Of a DNA stretch of 64,000 bases, positions 53,854 to 63,122 are shown piece by piece; position 1 is the first letter of the stretch, and each line of letters starts with the position of its first letter. This DNA comes from Streptomyces sp. NRRL B-3428 (GTDB lineage Bacteria; Actinomycetota; Actinomycetes; Streptomycetales; Streptomycetaceae). The stretch lies in NCBI GenBank assembly GCA_000721375.1, contig JOGW01000010.1, forward strand, positions 310,001-374,000. Direction: 5' to 3'. Position numbers and translations under genes: made by a program. The notes below the pieces were generated by a model. That model worked only from the letters and a program-made list of their open reading frames with translations. It had not been told where the DNA came from and searched no databases.

Positions 53854-55094
53854 TGAACGACTCTTCCTGGGGGGCTCCGCCGCAGGCCGGCTACTGGGGA
53901 CCGCCCGAGATGGGCCCTGTCCAGGGGCGCCCCGAGGCGGGTCCTGCCTACGATGAGCCGGAAGTCCAGCAGACCCGGCCCATGCCTGTCCTGTCGGATG
54001 CCGATGTCGCGGAGATGCACATGGCAGCCGGTCCGGGCGCGGACCAGGACCAGTACGGAACGGGGGCCACTCGGCTGAGCGGCCCCCTGTTCCGCGACGA
54101 GATGCCACAGGAGCCCATGGCCAGCGCCGCCCCCTCGCCCTCGGGTGAGCCTTCCGAGCCGCCGCGGCACGCGGCGCCGCAGGCCGGGGACCAGGGTGCG
54201 CAGCAGGCCGGGGCCCCGCAGGCGCCGCTGTCGGCGGTGCCTCCGGTCGCTCCCGCGGCTCCGCCCGCTCCGCAGAAGAAGCGGGCCGGGCGGGATCTGC
54301 GGGCGGCCATAGGGGTCGGTGTCGGGCTCGGCGCGGTGATCGTCGCGTCGCTCTTCATCGTCAAGGCGGTCTTCATCGGCGTGATAGCGATCGCCGTCGT
54401 GGTCGGTCTGTGGGAGCTCACCGCGCGTCTGCAGGAGCGCAAGCAGATCAAGGCGCCGCTGGTGCCGCTCGCCGTCGGCGGTGCGGCCATGGTCGTCGCC
54501 GGATACGTACGCGGGGCCGAGGGCGCCTGGGTCGCGATGGCCCTGACCGCGCTCGCGGTCCTGGTCTGGCGCATGACCGAGCCGCCTGAGGGCTACCTCA
54601 AGGACGTCACGGCGGGTGTCTTCGCTGCCTTCTACGTGCCGTTCCTGGCGACCTTCGTCGCGCTGATGCTCACGGCGGACGACGGTCCGCAGCGTGTGCT
54701 GACCTTCCTGCTGCTCACGGTGGTCAGCGACACGGGTGCGTACGCGGTCGGCTGGCGCTTCGGCAAGACCAAGCTCGCGCCGCGTATCAGCCCCGGAAAG
54801 ACCCGTGAGGGTCTGCTCGGTGCGGTCTCGTTCGCGATGGTGGCGGGTGCGCTGTGCATGCAGTTCCTGATCGACGGCGGGACGTGGTGGCAGGGTCTGC
54901 TGCTCGGCCTCGCGGTCGCGGCGAGTGCGACGCTCGGTGACCTCGGCGAGTCGATGATCAAGCGCGATCTCGGCATCAAGGACATGGGCACGCTGCTGCC
55001 GGGTCACGGCGGGATCATGGACCGCCTCGACTCGCTGCTGCCGACCGCTCCGGTGGTCTGGCTGCTGTTCGTGGTCTTTGTGGGATCCGGCTGA
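53853..55094 (+). CDS. cdsA: Phosphatidate cytidylyltransferase
   Basis: A 413-residue membrane enzyme making CDP-diacylglycerol. Residues 1-150 form a Gly/Pro/Gln-rich disordered cytoplasmic extension not found in E. coli CdsA; eight hydrophobic segments follow from about 155. The family signature GDLGESMIKRDLGIKDMGTLLPGHGGIMDRLDS is complete near the C-terminus. Coupled to frr by the 1-nt overlap. It ends 15 nt before a 19-bp hairpin. Confidence 0.95.
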   Translation: MNDSSWGAPPQAGYWGPPEMGPVQGRPEAGPAYDEPEVQQTRPMPVLSDADVAEMHMAAGPGADQDQYGTGATRLSGPLFRDEMPQEPMASAAPSPSGEPSEPPRHAAPQAGDQGAQQAGAPQAPLSAVPPVAPAAPPAPQKKRAGRDLRAAIGVGVGLGAVIVASLFIVKAVFIGVIAIAVVVGLWELTARLQERKQIKAPLVPLAVGGAAMVVAGYVRGAEGAWVAMALTALAVLVWRMTEPPEGYLKDVTAGVFAAFYVPFLATFVALMLTADDGPQRVLTFLLLTVVSDTGAYAVGWRFGKTKLAPRISPGKTREGLLGAVSFAMVAGALCMQFLIDGGTWWQGLLLGLAVAASATLGDLGESMIKRDLGIKDMGTLLPGHGGIMDRLDSLLPTAPVVWLLFVVFVGSG

Positions 55095-55109
55095 CCTGCG
55101 TTTTTGTCG

Positions 55110-55156
55110 ATACGGAGAGGGGCTCGCCTTGAGAAAGGGCGAGCCCCTCTCCGTAT
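55110..55156. terminator. 19-bp perfect hairpin after cdsA
   Basis: Arms 55110-55128 and 55138-55156 with a 9-nt loop. It is probably the cdsA terminator, but it also contains promoter-like boxes for the next gene. Confidence 0.75.
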
Positions 55157-55159
55157 CCT
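55129..55159 (+). promoter_or_regulatory. Probable promoter of a leaderless transcript
   Basis: TTGAGA (55129-55134) and TATCCT (55154-55159), spacer 19 nt. The expected start point falls at or next to the ATG at 55167, with no ribosome site, so the mRNA is probably leaderless, a common arrangement in Streptomyces. Confidence 0.55.
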
Positions 55160-55166
55160 GCGAGAC

Positions 55167-55622
55167 ATGGCACACCCGCACCTTCCGACCACCGAGTCCG
55201 CTGTCGTCGCGATCCGGGAGATCGCCGATGCGTATGCGCGCGAGATGACCGTCACCGACGACATCGGTGCGGACCAGACCTCGAGGCGGACCTCATCGGG
55301 CCTGTTCACCGTGCTGGATCCGGACGGCTCGCTGCCGCACGAGGCCCATGCGGAGCTGAGCGGATCGCCGGTGGTCAGTGTGCGGCTGTTCCCCGAGGAC
55401 GACGCGATGATCGTCGTGGACGGTGTCGAGTTCCACGACGTCCCCCGGGACTCGGTCCCGGCCTTTCTGCGGTCGGTCTACGGGGGCCTGGCGCATGTGA
55501 AGGGGAAGTTCTTCCCGCCGGGAGAGTGGCTGATCGTGCCGCTGCCCGGTGACGAGACGTACCGGGAGCTGATCGTGCTCAACGCGCTGACGCCGTGGCT
55601 GGTGCGCAGCGTGCGGAAGTAG
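55167..55622 (+). CDS. Conserved hypothetical protein
   Basis: A 151-residue acidic, soluble protein without signal peptide or membrane segment. Residues 20-60 look helical then strand-rich; conserved-looking parts are [12 protein letters not shown] and [21 protein letters not shown] do not recognise a family. It lies between cdsA and rlmN, 32 bp before the latter. Confidence 0.75.
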   Translation: MAHPHLPTTESAVVAIREIADAYAREMTVTDDIGADQTSRRTSSGLFTVLDPDGSLPHEAHAELSGSPVVSVRLFPEDDAMIVVDGVEFHDVPRDSVPAFLRSVYGGLAHVKGKFFPPGEWLIVPLPGDETYRELIVLNALTPWLVRSVRK

Positions 55623-55654
55623 CTGCTTCGTTTGTCTGGGAGACTGGTAGCACC

Positions 55655-56761
55655 ATGCCCAAGCCCGGAGAACTCACATTCGTCGCCCCCCGCGGAGCCA
55701 AGAAGCCGCCGCGGCATCTTGCCGATCTCACGCCTGCCGAGCGCAAGGAAGCCGTTGCCGCGATCGGTGAGAAGCCGTTTCGTGCCAAGCAGCTCTCGCA
55801 GCACTACTTCGCGCGGTACGCCCACGACCCCGCCGAGTGGACCGACATCCCGGCCGCCGCGCGCGGCAAGCTGCAGGAGGCGCTGCTTCCTGAGCTGATG
55901 ACCGTCGTACGGCATCTGTCGACCGACCAGGACACCACGCGCAAGACGCTGTGGAGGATGCACGACGGGACGCTCGTCGAGTCGGTTCTGATGCGGTACC
56001 CGGACAGGGTCACCATGTGCATCTCGTCCCAGGCCGGGTGCGGGATGAACTGTCCGTTCTGTGCGACCGGGCAGGCCGGACTCGACCGGAACCTGTCGAC
56101 CGCCGAGATCGTGCACCAGATCGTGGACGGTATGCGGGCGCTGCGGGACGGAGAGGTCCCCGGTGGGCCCGCGCGGCTTTCCAACATCGTGTTCATGGGC
56201 ATGGGGGAGCCGCTCGCCAACTACAACCGGGTCGTCGGTGCCATTCGGCGGCTGACCGATCCGGAGCCGGACGGGCTCGGGCTCAGCCAGCGCGGTATCA
56301 CCGTCTCCACCGTCGGGCTCGTCCCGGCGATGCTGCGGTTCGCCGACGAGGGCTTCAAGTGCCGGCTCGCCGTTTCGCTGCACGCCCCCGACGACGAGCT
56401 GCGCGACACCCTCGTACCCGTCAATACGCGGTGGAAGGTGCGGGAGGTGCTCGATGCCGCGTGGGAGTACGCGGAGAAGTCCGGGCGTCGGATCTCGATC
56501 GAGTACGCGCTGATCCGGGACATCAACGACCAGGCCTGGCGCGGTGACCGGCTCGGCCGGCTGCTCAAGGGCAAGCGGGTCCATGTGAACCTCATTCCGC
56601 TGAACCCGACGCCGGGTTCGAAGTGGACCGCGTCGCGGCCCGAGGACGAGAAGGCCTTCGTCGAGGCGATCGCCGCGCACGGTGTGCCGGTCACGGTCCG
56701 GGACACCCGTGGGCAGGAGATCGACGGGGCCTGCGGTCAGCTGGCCGCGACGGAGCGCTGA
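55655..56761 (+). CDS. rlmN: Dual-specificity RNA methyltransferase RlmN
   Basis: A 368-residue radical SAM enzyme making m2A2503 in 23S rRNA and m2A37 in some tRNAs. The CxxxCxxC cluster motif is CGMNCPFC near residue 129, the GMGEPLANY motif follows near 187, and the resolving cysteine sits near the end (DGACGQLA). ATG 55655 has only a distant GGGAG, so initiation may be leaderless or weak. Length is normal. Confidence 0.96.
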   Translation: MPKPGELTFVAPRGAKKPPRHLADLTPAERKEAVAAIGEKPFRAKQLSQHYFARYAHDPAEWTDIPAAARGKLQEALLPELMTVVRHLSTDQDTTRKTLWRMHDGTLVESVLMRYPDRVTMCISSQAGCGMNCPFCATGQAGLDRNLSTAEIVHQIVDGMRALRDGEVPGGPARLSNIVFMGMGEPLANYNRVVGAIRRLTDPEPDGLGLSQRGITVSTVGLVPAMLRFADEGFKCRLAVSLHAPDDELRDTLVPVNTRWKVREVLDAAWEYAEKSGRRISIEYALIRDINDQAWRGDRLGRLLKGKRVHVNLIPLNPTPGSKWTASRPEDEKAFVEAIAAHGVPVTVRDTRGQEIDGACGQLAATER

Positions 56762-56817
56762 CGCTCGTACAGACGTCCGGCGACCAGCAGGTAGCCTGGC
56801 TGAAAACATCTGCATAT

Positions 56818-56935
56818 TCCGACAGGGGAGCGCCACAGCGCTGAGAGTGCGGACGCCTGCATCAAGTGAGAACAGGCCGCCGCAGACCCTCTGAACCTTG
56901 CCCGGGTCATTCCGGGTAGGAAGTTCGGTCACCAC
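56818..56935 (+). ncRNA. TPP riboswitch (THI element)
   Basis: The conserved TPP-binding blocks are all present in order: CAGGGGAGC at 56823, GCTGAGAGTGCGG at 56840, GCAGACCCTCTGAACCTT near 56882 and CCGGGTCATTCCGGGTAGGAAGT near 56902. It senses thiamine pyrophosphate and controls thiBPQ downstream. The variable P3 arm is of moderate size. Confidence 0.95.
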
Positions 56936-56947
56936 TCGAGCTGTTGC

Positions 56948-56986
56948 GCCCTGCCCGGAAACCCTTCGAGGGTCTCCGGGCAGGGC
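56948..56986 (+). terminator. Expression-platform hairpin of the TPP riboswitch
   Basis: A 12-bp stem (56948-56959 with 56975-56986) topped by a 5-bp stem, 12 nt after the aptamer and 34 nt before the thiB start. It fits a terminator stabilised when TPP is bound. Confidence 0.8.
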
Positions 56987-57020
56987 CGCGTCTCTTCCTG
57001 GTCACTTCCAGGAGGAATCA

Positions 57021-58112
57021 GTGAGCACCACCCAGAGAACCGCCAAGAGCATCACGATGACCGCCGTGGCCACCGGCCTCGGCATGGTCGCCCTCGCCGC
57101 CTGCGGCAGTGGCTCAGGCGACGGGAGCGGCTCCAAGGACGTCACCCTCGTCAGCCATGAGTCCTTCAACGTCTCCAAGGACGTGCTCGCCGCGTTCGAG
57201 AAGGAGTCCGGCTACAAGGTCAAGGTCCTCAGGAGCGGCGACGCCGGTGCGGCCGTCAACAAGGCCGTGCTCTCCAAGGGCAACCCGCAGGGCGACGTCT
57301 TGTTCGGTGTCGACAACACTCTGCTGTCCCGCGCTCTCGACAACGGCATTTTCGATGGGTACGAGGCGAAGGGTCTGGACGCCGTTCCGGCCGCGCTGCA
57401 GTTGGACGGCAAAGAGCACCGCGTGACGCCGATCGACACCGGTGAGATCTGCGTCAACTACGACAAGGCGTACTTCGAGAAGGCCAAGCTGGCGCCGCCG
57501 CAGTCCTTCGACGATCTGGTCAAGCCCGAGTACAAGGACATGCTGGTCACCGAGAACGCGGCGACCTCCTCGCCCGGTCTCGGCTTCCTGCTCGGCACCG
57601 CCGCGCAGTACGGCGACGACGGCTGGCAGGACTACTGGTCCAAGCTCAAGGACAACGGCGTCAAGGTCGTGGACAGCTGGGAGTCCGCGTACAACGAGGA
57701 GTTCTCGGGCTCGGCCGGCGGCAAGAAGGCCAAGGCCGACCGCCCGCTGGTCGTCTCGTACGCCTCCAGCCCGCCGGTCGAGGTGCTCTACAGCGAGCCG
57801 CAGCCCAAGGTGGCGCCCACCGGTGTCTCGACCGGGACCTGCTTCCAGCAGACCGAGTTCGCCGGGCTTCTGAAGGGGGCGAAGAACGAGAAGGGCGGCA
57901 AGGCGCTCATCGACTTCCTGATCTCCAAGAAGTTCCAGGAGGACATGCCGCTGCAGATGTTCGTCAACCCGGTGATCGAGGGCGCCACGCTGCCGAAGCT
58001 GTTCACCGAATTCGGCGCGAAGGTCGACGACCCGAAGACGATGGACCCCAAGAAGATCGCGGACAACCGTGAGGACTGGGTCAAGTCGTGGCAGTCGCTG
58101 GTCATCAAGTAG
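57021..58112 (+). CDS. thiB: Thiamine ABC transporter substrate-binding lipoprotein
   Basis: A 363-residue lipoprotein: signal peptide with lipobox ALAAC and lipidated C28, then a two-lobed periplasmic-type binding protein with the ThiB signatures TLVSHESFNVSKDVL and SYASSPPVEVLY. It captures thiamine or its phosphates outside the membrane. GTG 57021 has AGGAGGAA a few nt upstream. The TPP riboswitch and synteny with thiP/thiQ fix the role. Overlaps thiP by 25 nt. Confidence 0.94.
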   Translation: MSTTQRTAKSITMTAVATGLGMVALAACGSGSGDGSGSKDVTLVSHESFNVSKDVLAAFEKESGYKVKVLRSGDAGAAVNKAVLSKGNPQGDVLFGVDNTLLSRALDNGIFDGYEAKGLDAVPAALQLDGKEHRVTPIDTGEICVNYDKAYFEKAKLAPPQSFDDLVKPEYKDMLVTENAATSSPGLGFLLGTAAQYGDDGWQDYWSKLKDNGVKVVDSWESAYNEEFSGSAGGKKAKADRPLVVSYASSPPVEVLYSEPQPKVAPTGVSTGTCFQQTEFAGLLKGAKNEKGGKALIDFLISKKFQEDMPLQMFVNPVIEGATLPKLFTEFGAKVDDPKTMDPKKIADNREDWVKSWQSLVIK

Positions 58113-59779
58113 GTCAGGAAGCAGGTCCGCGCAAGCGGCACTTGCGCGGGGGCGCGGTCCGGTTCGGTCTGATGGCCGTGCCGGTCGCGTTCTTCGCGCT
58201 GTTCTTCGCCTATCCGGTCGCGGCGATCGTCGGGCGGGGACTGAAGACCGACGGGGCGTGGCAGTTCGGCCGGTTCGGTGAGGTGCTCGCCGATCCCGGG
58301 ATCCAGCACGTGCTGTGGTTCACGACCTGGCAGGCGCTCGCGTCGACCGCGCTCACGCTGCTGATCGCGCTGCCGGGGGCGTATGTCTTCGCGCGCTTCG
58401 ACTTCCCGGGCAAGCAGGTGCTGCGGGCCGTCGTGACCGTGCCGTTCGTCCTGCCGACGGTGGTCGTCGGGTCCGCCTTTCTCGCGCTGCTCGGGCGCGG
58501 CGGGCTGCTCGACGAGGCGTGGGGCGTACGGCTGGACACGACGGTGTGGGCGATTCTGCTCGCGCATGTCTTCTTCAACTACGCCGTCGTCGTACGCACC
58601 GTCGGCGGCCTCTGGTCGCAGCTCGATCCGCGGCAGGAGGAGGCCGCGCGGATGCTCGGCGCCTCGCGGTTCGCGGCCTGGCGGACGGTGACGCTGCCGG
58701 CGCTCGGTCCCGCGGTGGCTGCAGCGGCGCTGATGGTGTTCCTGTTCACCTTCAGCTCGTTCGGTGTGGTGCTGATTCTCGGCGGGCCCGCCTTCTCGAC
58801 CCTTGAGGTGGAGATCTACCGGCAGACCGCCCAGTTGCTGGCCCTGGACACGGCGGCCGTTCTGACGATCGTGCAGTTCGTCGCCGTCTGCGGGATTCTC
58901 GCCGTGCACGCGTGGACCGTACGGCGGCGTGAATCGACGCTGAAGCTGGTCGATCCGGCGCGTACCTCCCGTAAGCCCCGCGGGGCCGGTCAATGGGCTC
59001 TGCTCGGCGGGGTGCTCGCGACCGTGGCGCTGCTGATCGTGCTGCCGCTCGGGGTGCTGGTGCAGCGCGCCTTCGACACGGCCGGCGGCTTCGGGCTCGG
59101 GTACTTCCGTGCGCTCACCTCGGCGGAGGGAGGGGCCTTCCTCGTACCGCCGATCGACGCCGTATGGAATTCGCTTGAGTACGCGGTCGTCGCCACCGCG
59201 ATCGCCGTGCTGATCGGCGGGCTCGCGGCCGCGGCCCTCACCCGGCGGGGAGGTCGTTTCGTACGGGGCTTCGACGCGCTCCTGATGCTGCCGCTCGGGG
59301 TCTCCGCGGTGACGGTCGGATTCGGGTTCCTGATCACGCTGGACAAGCCGCCGCTCGACCTCAGGGCCTCCTGGATTCTGGTGCCGCTGGCCCAGGCGCT
59401 GGTCGGCGTCCCCTTCGTCGTACGGACGATGCTGCCCGTGCTGCGGGCGGTGGACGGACGGTTGCGCGAGGCGGCGGCGGTGCTCGGGGCCTCGCCGTGG
59501 CAGGTGTGGCGTGAGGTCGATCTGCCGATGGTGCGCAGGGCTCTGCTGATCGCGGCAGGGTTCGCCTTCGCCGTATCGCTGGGGGAGTTCGGCGCGACCG
59601 TGTTCATCGCGCGGCCGGACAATCCGACGCTGCCGGTGGCCGTGGCCACGCTGCTCGGGCGGGTCGGTGAGCTCAACTACGGGCAGGCGATGGCGCTTTC
59701 CACGCTTCTGATGCTGGTGTGCGCGGTGGCGTTGCTGCTCCTTGAGCGGATTCGTACGGACAAGACCGGGGAGTTCTGA
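58088..59779 (+). CDS. thiP: Thiamine ABC transporter permease
   Basis: A 563-residue fused permease with two BPD-type modules of six helices each; the EAA loops read EEAARMLGASRFAAWRTVTLP (about 190) and REAAAVLGASPWQVWREVDLP (about 465). Both contact the ATPase. The start at GTG 58088 overlaps thiB and lacks a good ribosome site; a start a few codons later is possible, as the first 25 residues are not membrane-like. Stop and thiQ start overlap (TGATG). Confidence 0.92.
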   Translation: MAVAGHQVGQEAGPRKRHLRGGAVRFGLMAVPVAFFALFFAYPVAAIVGRGLKTDGAWQFGRFGEVLADPGIQHVLWFTTWQALASTALTLLIALPGAYVFARFDFPGKQVLRAVVTVPFVLPTVVVGSAFLALLGRGGLLDEAWGVRLDTTVWAILLAHVFFNYAVVVRTVGGLWSQLDPRQEEAARMLGASRFAAWRTVTLPALGPAVAAAALMVFLFTFSSFGVVLILGGPAFSTLEVEIYRQTAQLLALDTAAVLTIVQFVAVCGILAVHAWTVRRRESTLKLVDPARTSRKPRGAGQWALLGGVLATVALLIVLPLGVLVQRAFDTAGGFGLGYFRALTSAEGGAFLVPPIDAVWNSLEYAVVATAIAVLIGGLAAAALTRRGGRFVRGFDALLMLPLGVSAVTVGFGFLITLDKPPLDLRASWILVPLAQALVGVPFVVRTMLPVLRAVDGRLREAAAVLGASPWQVWREVDLPMVRRALLIAAGFAFAVSLGEFGATVFIARPDNPTLPVAVATLLGRVGELNYGQAMALSTLLMLVCAVALLLLERIRTDKTGEF

Positions 59780-60834
59780 TGACGCGCCACGATGGGACCC
59801 GCCAGGACGAGACTCTTCTCGGGCTCGAACAGATCGGTGTCCGCTTCGACGGGCATACGGCCCTGGATGCCGTGGACCTGGCGGTCGCCGAGCACGAGAT
59901 CGTCTGTGTGCTCGGGCCCAGCGGCAGCGGTAAGTCCACCCTGCTCAGGGTGGTCGCCGGGCTGCAGGGCATCGACTCCGGACGTGTGCTGCTCGGTGGG
60001 CGCGACCAGCGCGGGGTGCCTGCGCACAAACGGGGCGTGGGCCTGATGTTCCAGGACCATCAGCTCTTCCCGCAGCGGGACGTGGGCGGGAACGTGGCGT
60101 TCGGGCTGCGGATGCACGGGGCGTCGAAAGCCGAACAGGCGGCCCGCGTCGCCGAGTTGCTCGACCTCGTCGGGCTGCCGGGCGCGGCCCGGCGTGCGGT
60201 CGGTTCGCTCTCCGGTGGTGAGCAGCAGCGGGTGGCGCTCGCGCGCGCCCTTGCGCCCCGGCCCCGGCTCCTGATGCTGGACGAGCCGCTTGGACAGCTG
60301 GACCGGTCGCTCAGGGAGCGGCTCGTGGTGGAACTGCGGGAACTGTTCGGGGAGTTGGGGACGACCGTCCTCGCCGTGACCCACGACCAGGGTGAGGCCT
60401 TCGCGCTGGCGGACCGGGTCGTCGTGATGCGCGACGGGCGGATCGCCCAGTCCGGGGCGCCGTTGGACGTATGGCAGCAGCCCGCGGACGCGTTCGTCGC
60501 GCGCTTCCTCGGCTTCGACAACGTGGTCGAGGCGACGGTCGCCGGCGAGGCGGCGGACACGGTCTGGGGCAAGGTTCCGGTGCCCGCGGGCACCCCGTCC
60601 GGGCCCTGTGAGCTGCTGATCAGGCCTGCGGGTGTACGGGTAGTCCCGTCTGCCGAGGCCCAGTTGACCTGCACCGTCACCGCTCGCACCTTCCGCGGTA
60701 CGCATGTGGCGCTGTATCTCCAGCCCTCGGGTGCGCCCCGCCTGGAGGCGGCCTGCGCGCTGCGGGATGCGCCGGAGCCGGGCAGTGAGGTCGGGGTGGC
60801 GTTCGATGCCGGGGAGATCGTGGTGCTCGGCTGA
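59779..60834 (+). CDS. thiQ: Thiamine ABC transporter ATP-binding protein
   Basis: A 351-residue ABC ATPase. Walker A GPSGSGKST at 46-54, Q-loop FQDHQLFPQRDV, signature LSGGEQQRVALARAL, Walker B LLMLDEP and switch histidine in VTHDQ. A C-terminal TOBE-like regulatory domain (about 255-350) is longer than in E. coli ThiQ. Last gene of thiBPQ; 110 bp separate it from the pectin enzyme gene. Confidence 0.94.
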   Translation: MTRHDGTRQDETLLGLEQIGVRFDGHTALDAVDLAVAEHEIVCVLGPSGSGKSTLLRVVAGLQGIDSGRVLLGGRDQRGVPAHKRGVGLMFQDHQLFPQRDVGGNVAFGLRMHGASKAEQAARVAELLDLVGLPGAARRAVGSLSGGEQQRVALARALAPRPRLLMLDEPLGQLDRSLRERLVVELRELFGELGTTVLAVTHDQGEAFALADRVVVMRDGRIAQSGAPLDVWQQPADAFVARFLGFDNVVEATVAGEAADTVWGKVPVPAGTPSGPCELLIRPAGVRVVPSAEAQLTCTVTARTFRGTHVALYLQPSGAPRLEAACALRDAPEPGSEVGVAFDAGEIVVLG

Positions 60835-60944
60835 CTTTCCGTGTGGGGCGGTCGGCGGGCAACCTTCCCGGCTCCGGTGGCAACCACAGGGTGGACCGTG
60901 CCGCCCGGCACGGGCACCCCCACACCTCATGGAGTGCAGCGCGC

Positions 60945-63017
60945 ATGAGTGACATCCGCAGCAAGGCCCGGCACCGCAGGCGCAGAACCGTGCTGGCGGC
61001 GGGCGCCCCGCTGGCGGTCGCCGCCGCCGGAGCCCTCGCCTACGGTGGCGGCCTGTTCGGGATCGGCGGCGCCGACAAGGCCTCCGCAGCCTCCGCCGCG
61101 CCGGCCTGGGCCGACGACACCGCCGACGGGTTCGCGTCCGTCAACTCCCAGGGCCAGAACGGCACATACGGCGGCCGCGACGGCAAGATCGTCACCGTGA
61201 AGACTCTCGCCGACCTGGAGAAGTACGCCACGGCGAGTGAGCCGTACGTGATCGTCGTCGCCGCGACGATCACCATGAACCCCGTCGGCAAGGAGATCAA
61301 GGTCGCCTCCGACAAGACGATCGTGGGCTCCGGCACCTCCGGACATATCGTCGGCGGCGGCTTCTTCCTCGGCCAGGGTGTGCACAACGTCATCATCCGG
61401 AACCTGACGATCCGTGACGCCTACCAGGGCATCTGGAACGACAAGGAGCACGACTTCGACGCGGTTCAGATGGACGGTGCGCACCATGTGTGGATCGACC
61501 ACAACGATCTGCGGCACATGGCCGACGGGCTGATCGACGTACGCAAGGACTCGACGAACATCACCGTGTCCTGGAACAAGCTCAGCCAGGACAACAAGGC
61601 CTTCGGCATCGGCTGGACCGAGAACGTCGTCACCGACATCACGATCCACCACAACTGGATCCGCGAGACCGAGCAGCGCAACCCTTCGACGGACAACGCC
61701 GCGCACGCGCACCTGTACAACAACTATCTGCAGGACGATCCCGGCACCGACATCAAGTCGTCGTACGGGAACTACTCGCGCGGCAAGACCAAGATGGTCC
61801 TGGAGAACAGCTACTTCCAGGGCATCAACAACCCGGTGATCAAGGACGCCACGGCGTCCGTCGTGCAGCGCGGCAGCGTCTTCTCCGGTACGAGCGGGCG
61901 CAACGAGAGCGGCGGCACGGCCTTCGATCCGAAGACGTTCTACGGCTACACACTGGACGCGGCCGCGAAGGTGCCGGCCCTGCTCAAGGCCGGGGCGGGG
62001 CCCAGGAGTTCGATAGGGACCACCGAGGTCGCCGAGGCGGAGGCGGCCGGGACGACGGCAGCTGCCACCACCTTGACCGTCGCCAAGAGCGGCGCCCAGT
62101 ACACGACGGTGCAGGCCGCCGTGAACGCCGTACCGGCGAACAACTCCGCCCGTGTGGTCATCAAAGTCGCCCCCGGGACGTACCGCGAGACCGTGACCGT
62201 GCCCGCGAACAAGCCGCACGTGACGATCGTGGGCACCGGCGCCAGCCGCAAGGACACGGTGATCGTCGAGGGCCACGCCGCCGGGATGACCAAGGCGGAC
62301 GGTACGACGTACGGGACGCCCGGCAGCGCCACCGTCAGCATCAAGGCGGACGACACCCAGCTGCGCAACCTCAGCGTCACCAACGACTTCGACGAGGCCG
62401 CCAACCAGGCGCTCAGCGGGCACCAGGCCGTCGCCCTGCTGACCATGGCCGACAAGGTCTTCCTCGACAGTCTGATCGTCAGCAGTGACCAGGACACCCT
62501 GGAGATGGAGACCGCGGCCAAGGGCACGCTCGGCCGGGTCTACGTCAAGAACTCTTACGTCGTCGGCAACGTGGACTTCGTGTTCGGGCGCGGCACCGCC
62601 GTACTCGACAAGTCCGTGATCCAGCTGAAGAAGCGCTGGAACGGCCAGTCCGCGGGCTATGTCACCGCGCCGAGCACCGAGGCGAACCGCAAGGGCATCC
62701 TGATCGTCAGCTCGAACATCACGGGCGATGTGACCGACCGGACCTTCTACCTGGGCCGCAACTGGCACCCGGGCGGCGACACGACGGTCGATCCGCAGAC
62801 CACGATCCGCAACTCCACGCTCAGCGCGGCGATCCGGACGACTCCGTGGACGGACATGGGCGGGTTCTCCTGGAAGGAGGACCGGTTCGCCGAGTACAAG
62901 AACAGCGGTTCCGGCGCCGGTGCGGCGAGCGCGGACCGGCCGCAGCTGACCGACGCGCAGGCAACTGGCCAGGAGATCGCGGACTGGCTGGGCAACTGGA
63001 CGCCGACCGCGCAGTAA
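60945..63017 (+). CDS. Secreted pectate lyase - pectinesterase fusion
   Basis: A 690-residue two-enzyme protein. An RRRR-TVL N-terminus and hydrophobic stretch (1-40) form a signal peptide, possibly Tat-type. Residues about 60-355 are a family 1 polysaccharide lyase with W183-IDH and the GIGWTENVVTDITIHHNW and QRNP segments; about 375-690 are a carbohydrate esterase family 8 pectinesterase with QDTLE (D517), DFVFG (D544) and LGRNW (R605). The esterase would demethylate pectin so that the lyase can cleave it. ATG 60945 has GGAG 13 nt upstream. A tandem repeat spans its stop. Confidence 0.93.
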   Translation: MSDIRSKARHRRRRTVLAAGAPLAVAAAGALAYGGGLFGIGGADKASAASAAPAWADDTADGFASVNSQGQNGTYGGRDGKIVTVKTLADLEKYATASEPYVIVVAATITMNPVGKEIKVASDKTIVGSGTSGHIVGGGFFLGQGVHNVIIRNLTIRDAYQGIWNDKEHDFDAVQMDGAHHVWIDHNDLRHMADGLIDVRKDSTNITVSWNKLSQDNKAFGIGWTENVVTDITIHHNWIRETEQRNPSTDNAAHAHLYNNYLQDDPGTDIKSSYGNYSRGKTKMVLENSYFQGINNPVIKDATASVVQRGSVFSGTSGRNESGGTAFDPKTFYGYTLDAAAKVPALLKAGAGPRSSIGTTEVAEAEAAGTTAAATTLTVAKSGAQYTTVQAAVNAVPANNSARVVIKVAPGTYRETVTVPANKPHVTIVGTGASRKDTVIVEGHAAGMTKADGTTYGTPGSATVSIKADDTQLRNLSVTNDFDEAANQALSGHQAVALLTMADKVFLDSLIVSSDQDTLEMETAAKGTLGRVYVKNSYVVGNVDFVFGRGTAVLDKSVIQLKKRWNGQSAGYVTAPSTEANRKGILIVSSNITGDVTDRTFYLGRNWHPGGDTTVDPQTTIRNSTLSAAIRTTPWTDMGGFSWKEDRFAEYKNSGSGAGAASADRPQLTDAQATGQEIADWLGNWTPTAQ

Positions 63018-63054
63018 GAGCATGAGCGGGCCGCGCAGTAGGAGCGCGAGCCGG
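63007..63054 (+). repeat. 24-bp imperfect tandem duplication at the pectin enzyme stop codon
   Basis: Copies 63007-63030 and 63031-63054 match at 20 of 24 positions; the first contains the TAA stop, the second a TAG at the same place. Confidence 0.88.
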
Positions 63055-63067
63055 CCGAAGAACGCGT

Positions 63068-63113
63068 GAGCCGGTCGTACGGGGCGCTCCGCAGCACCCC
63101 GTACGACCGGCTC
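63068..63113. terminator. Bidirectional terminator
   Basis: A perfect 17-bp stem (63068-63084 with 63097-63113) and 12-nt loop between the pectin enzyme gene and the convergent surface-protein gene. Confidence 0.85.
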
Positions 63114-63122
63114 GGCAGCGGG

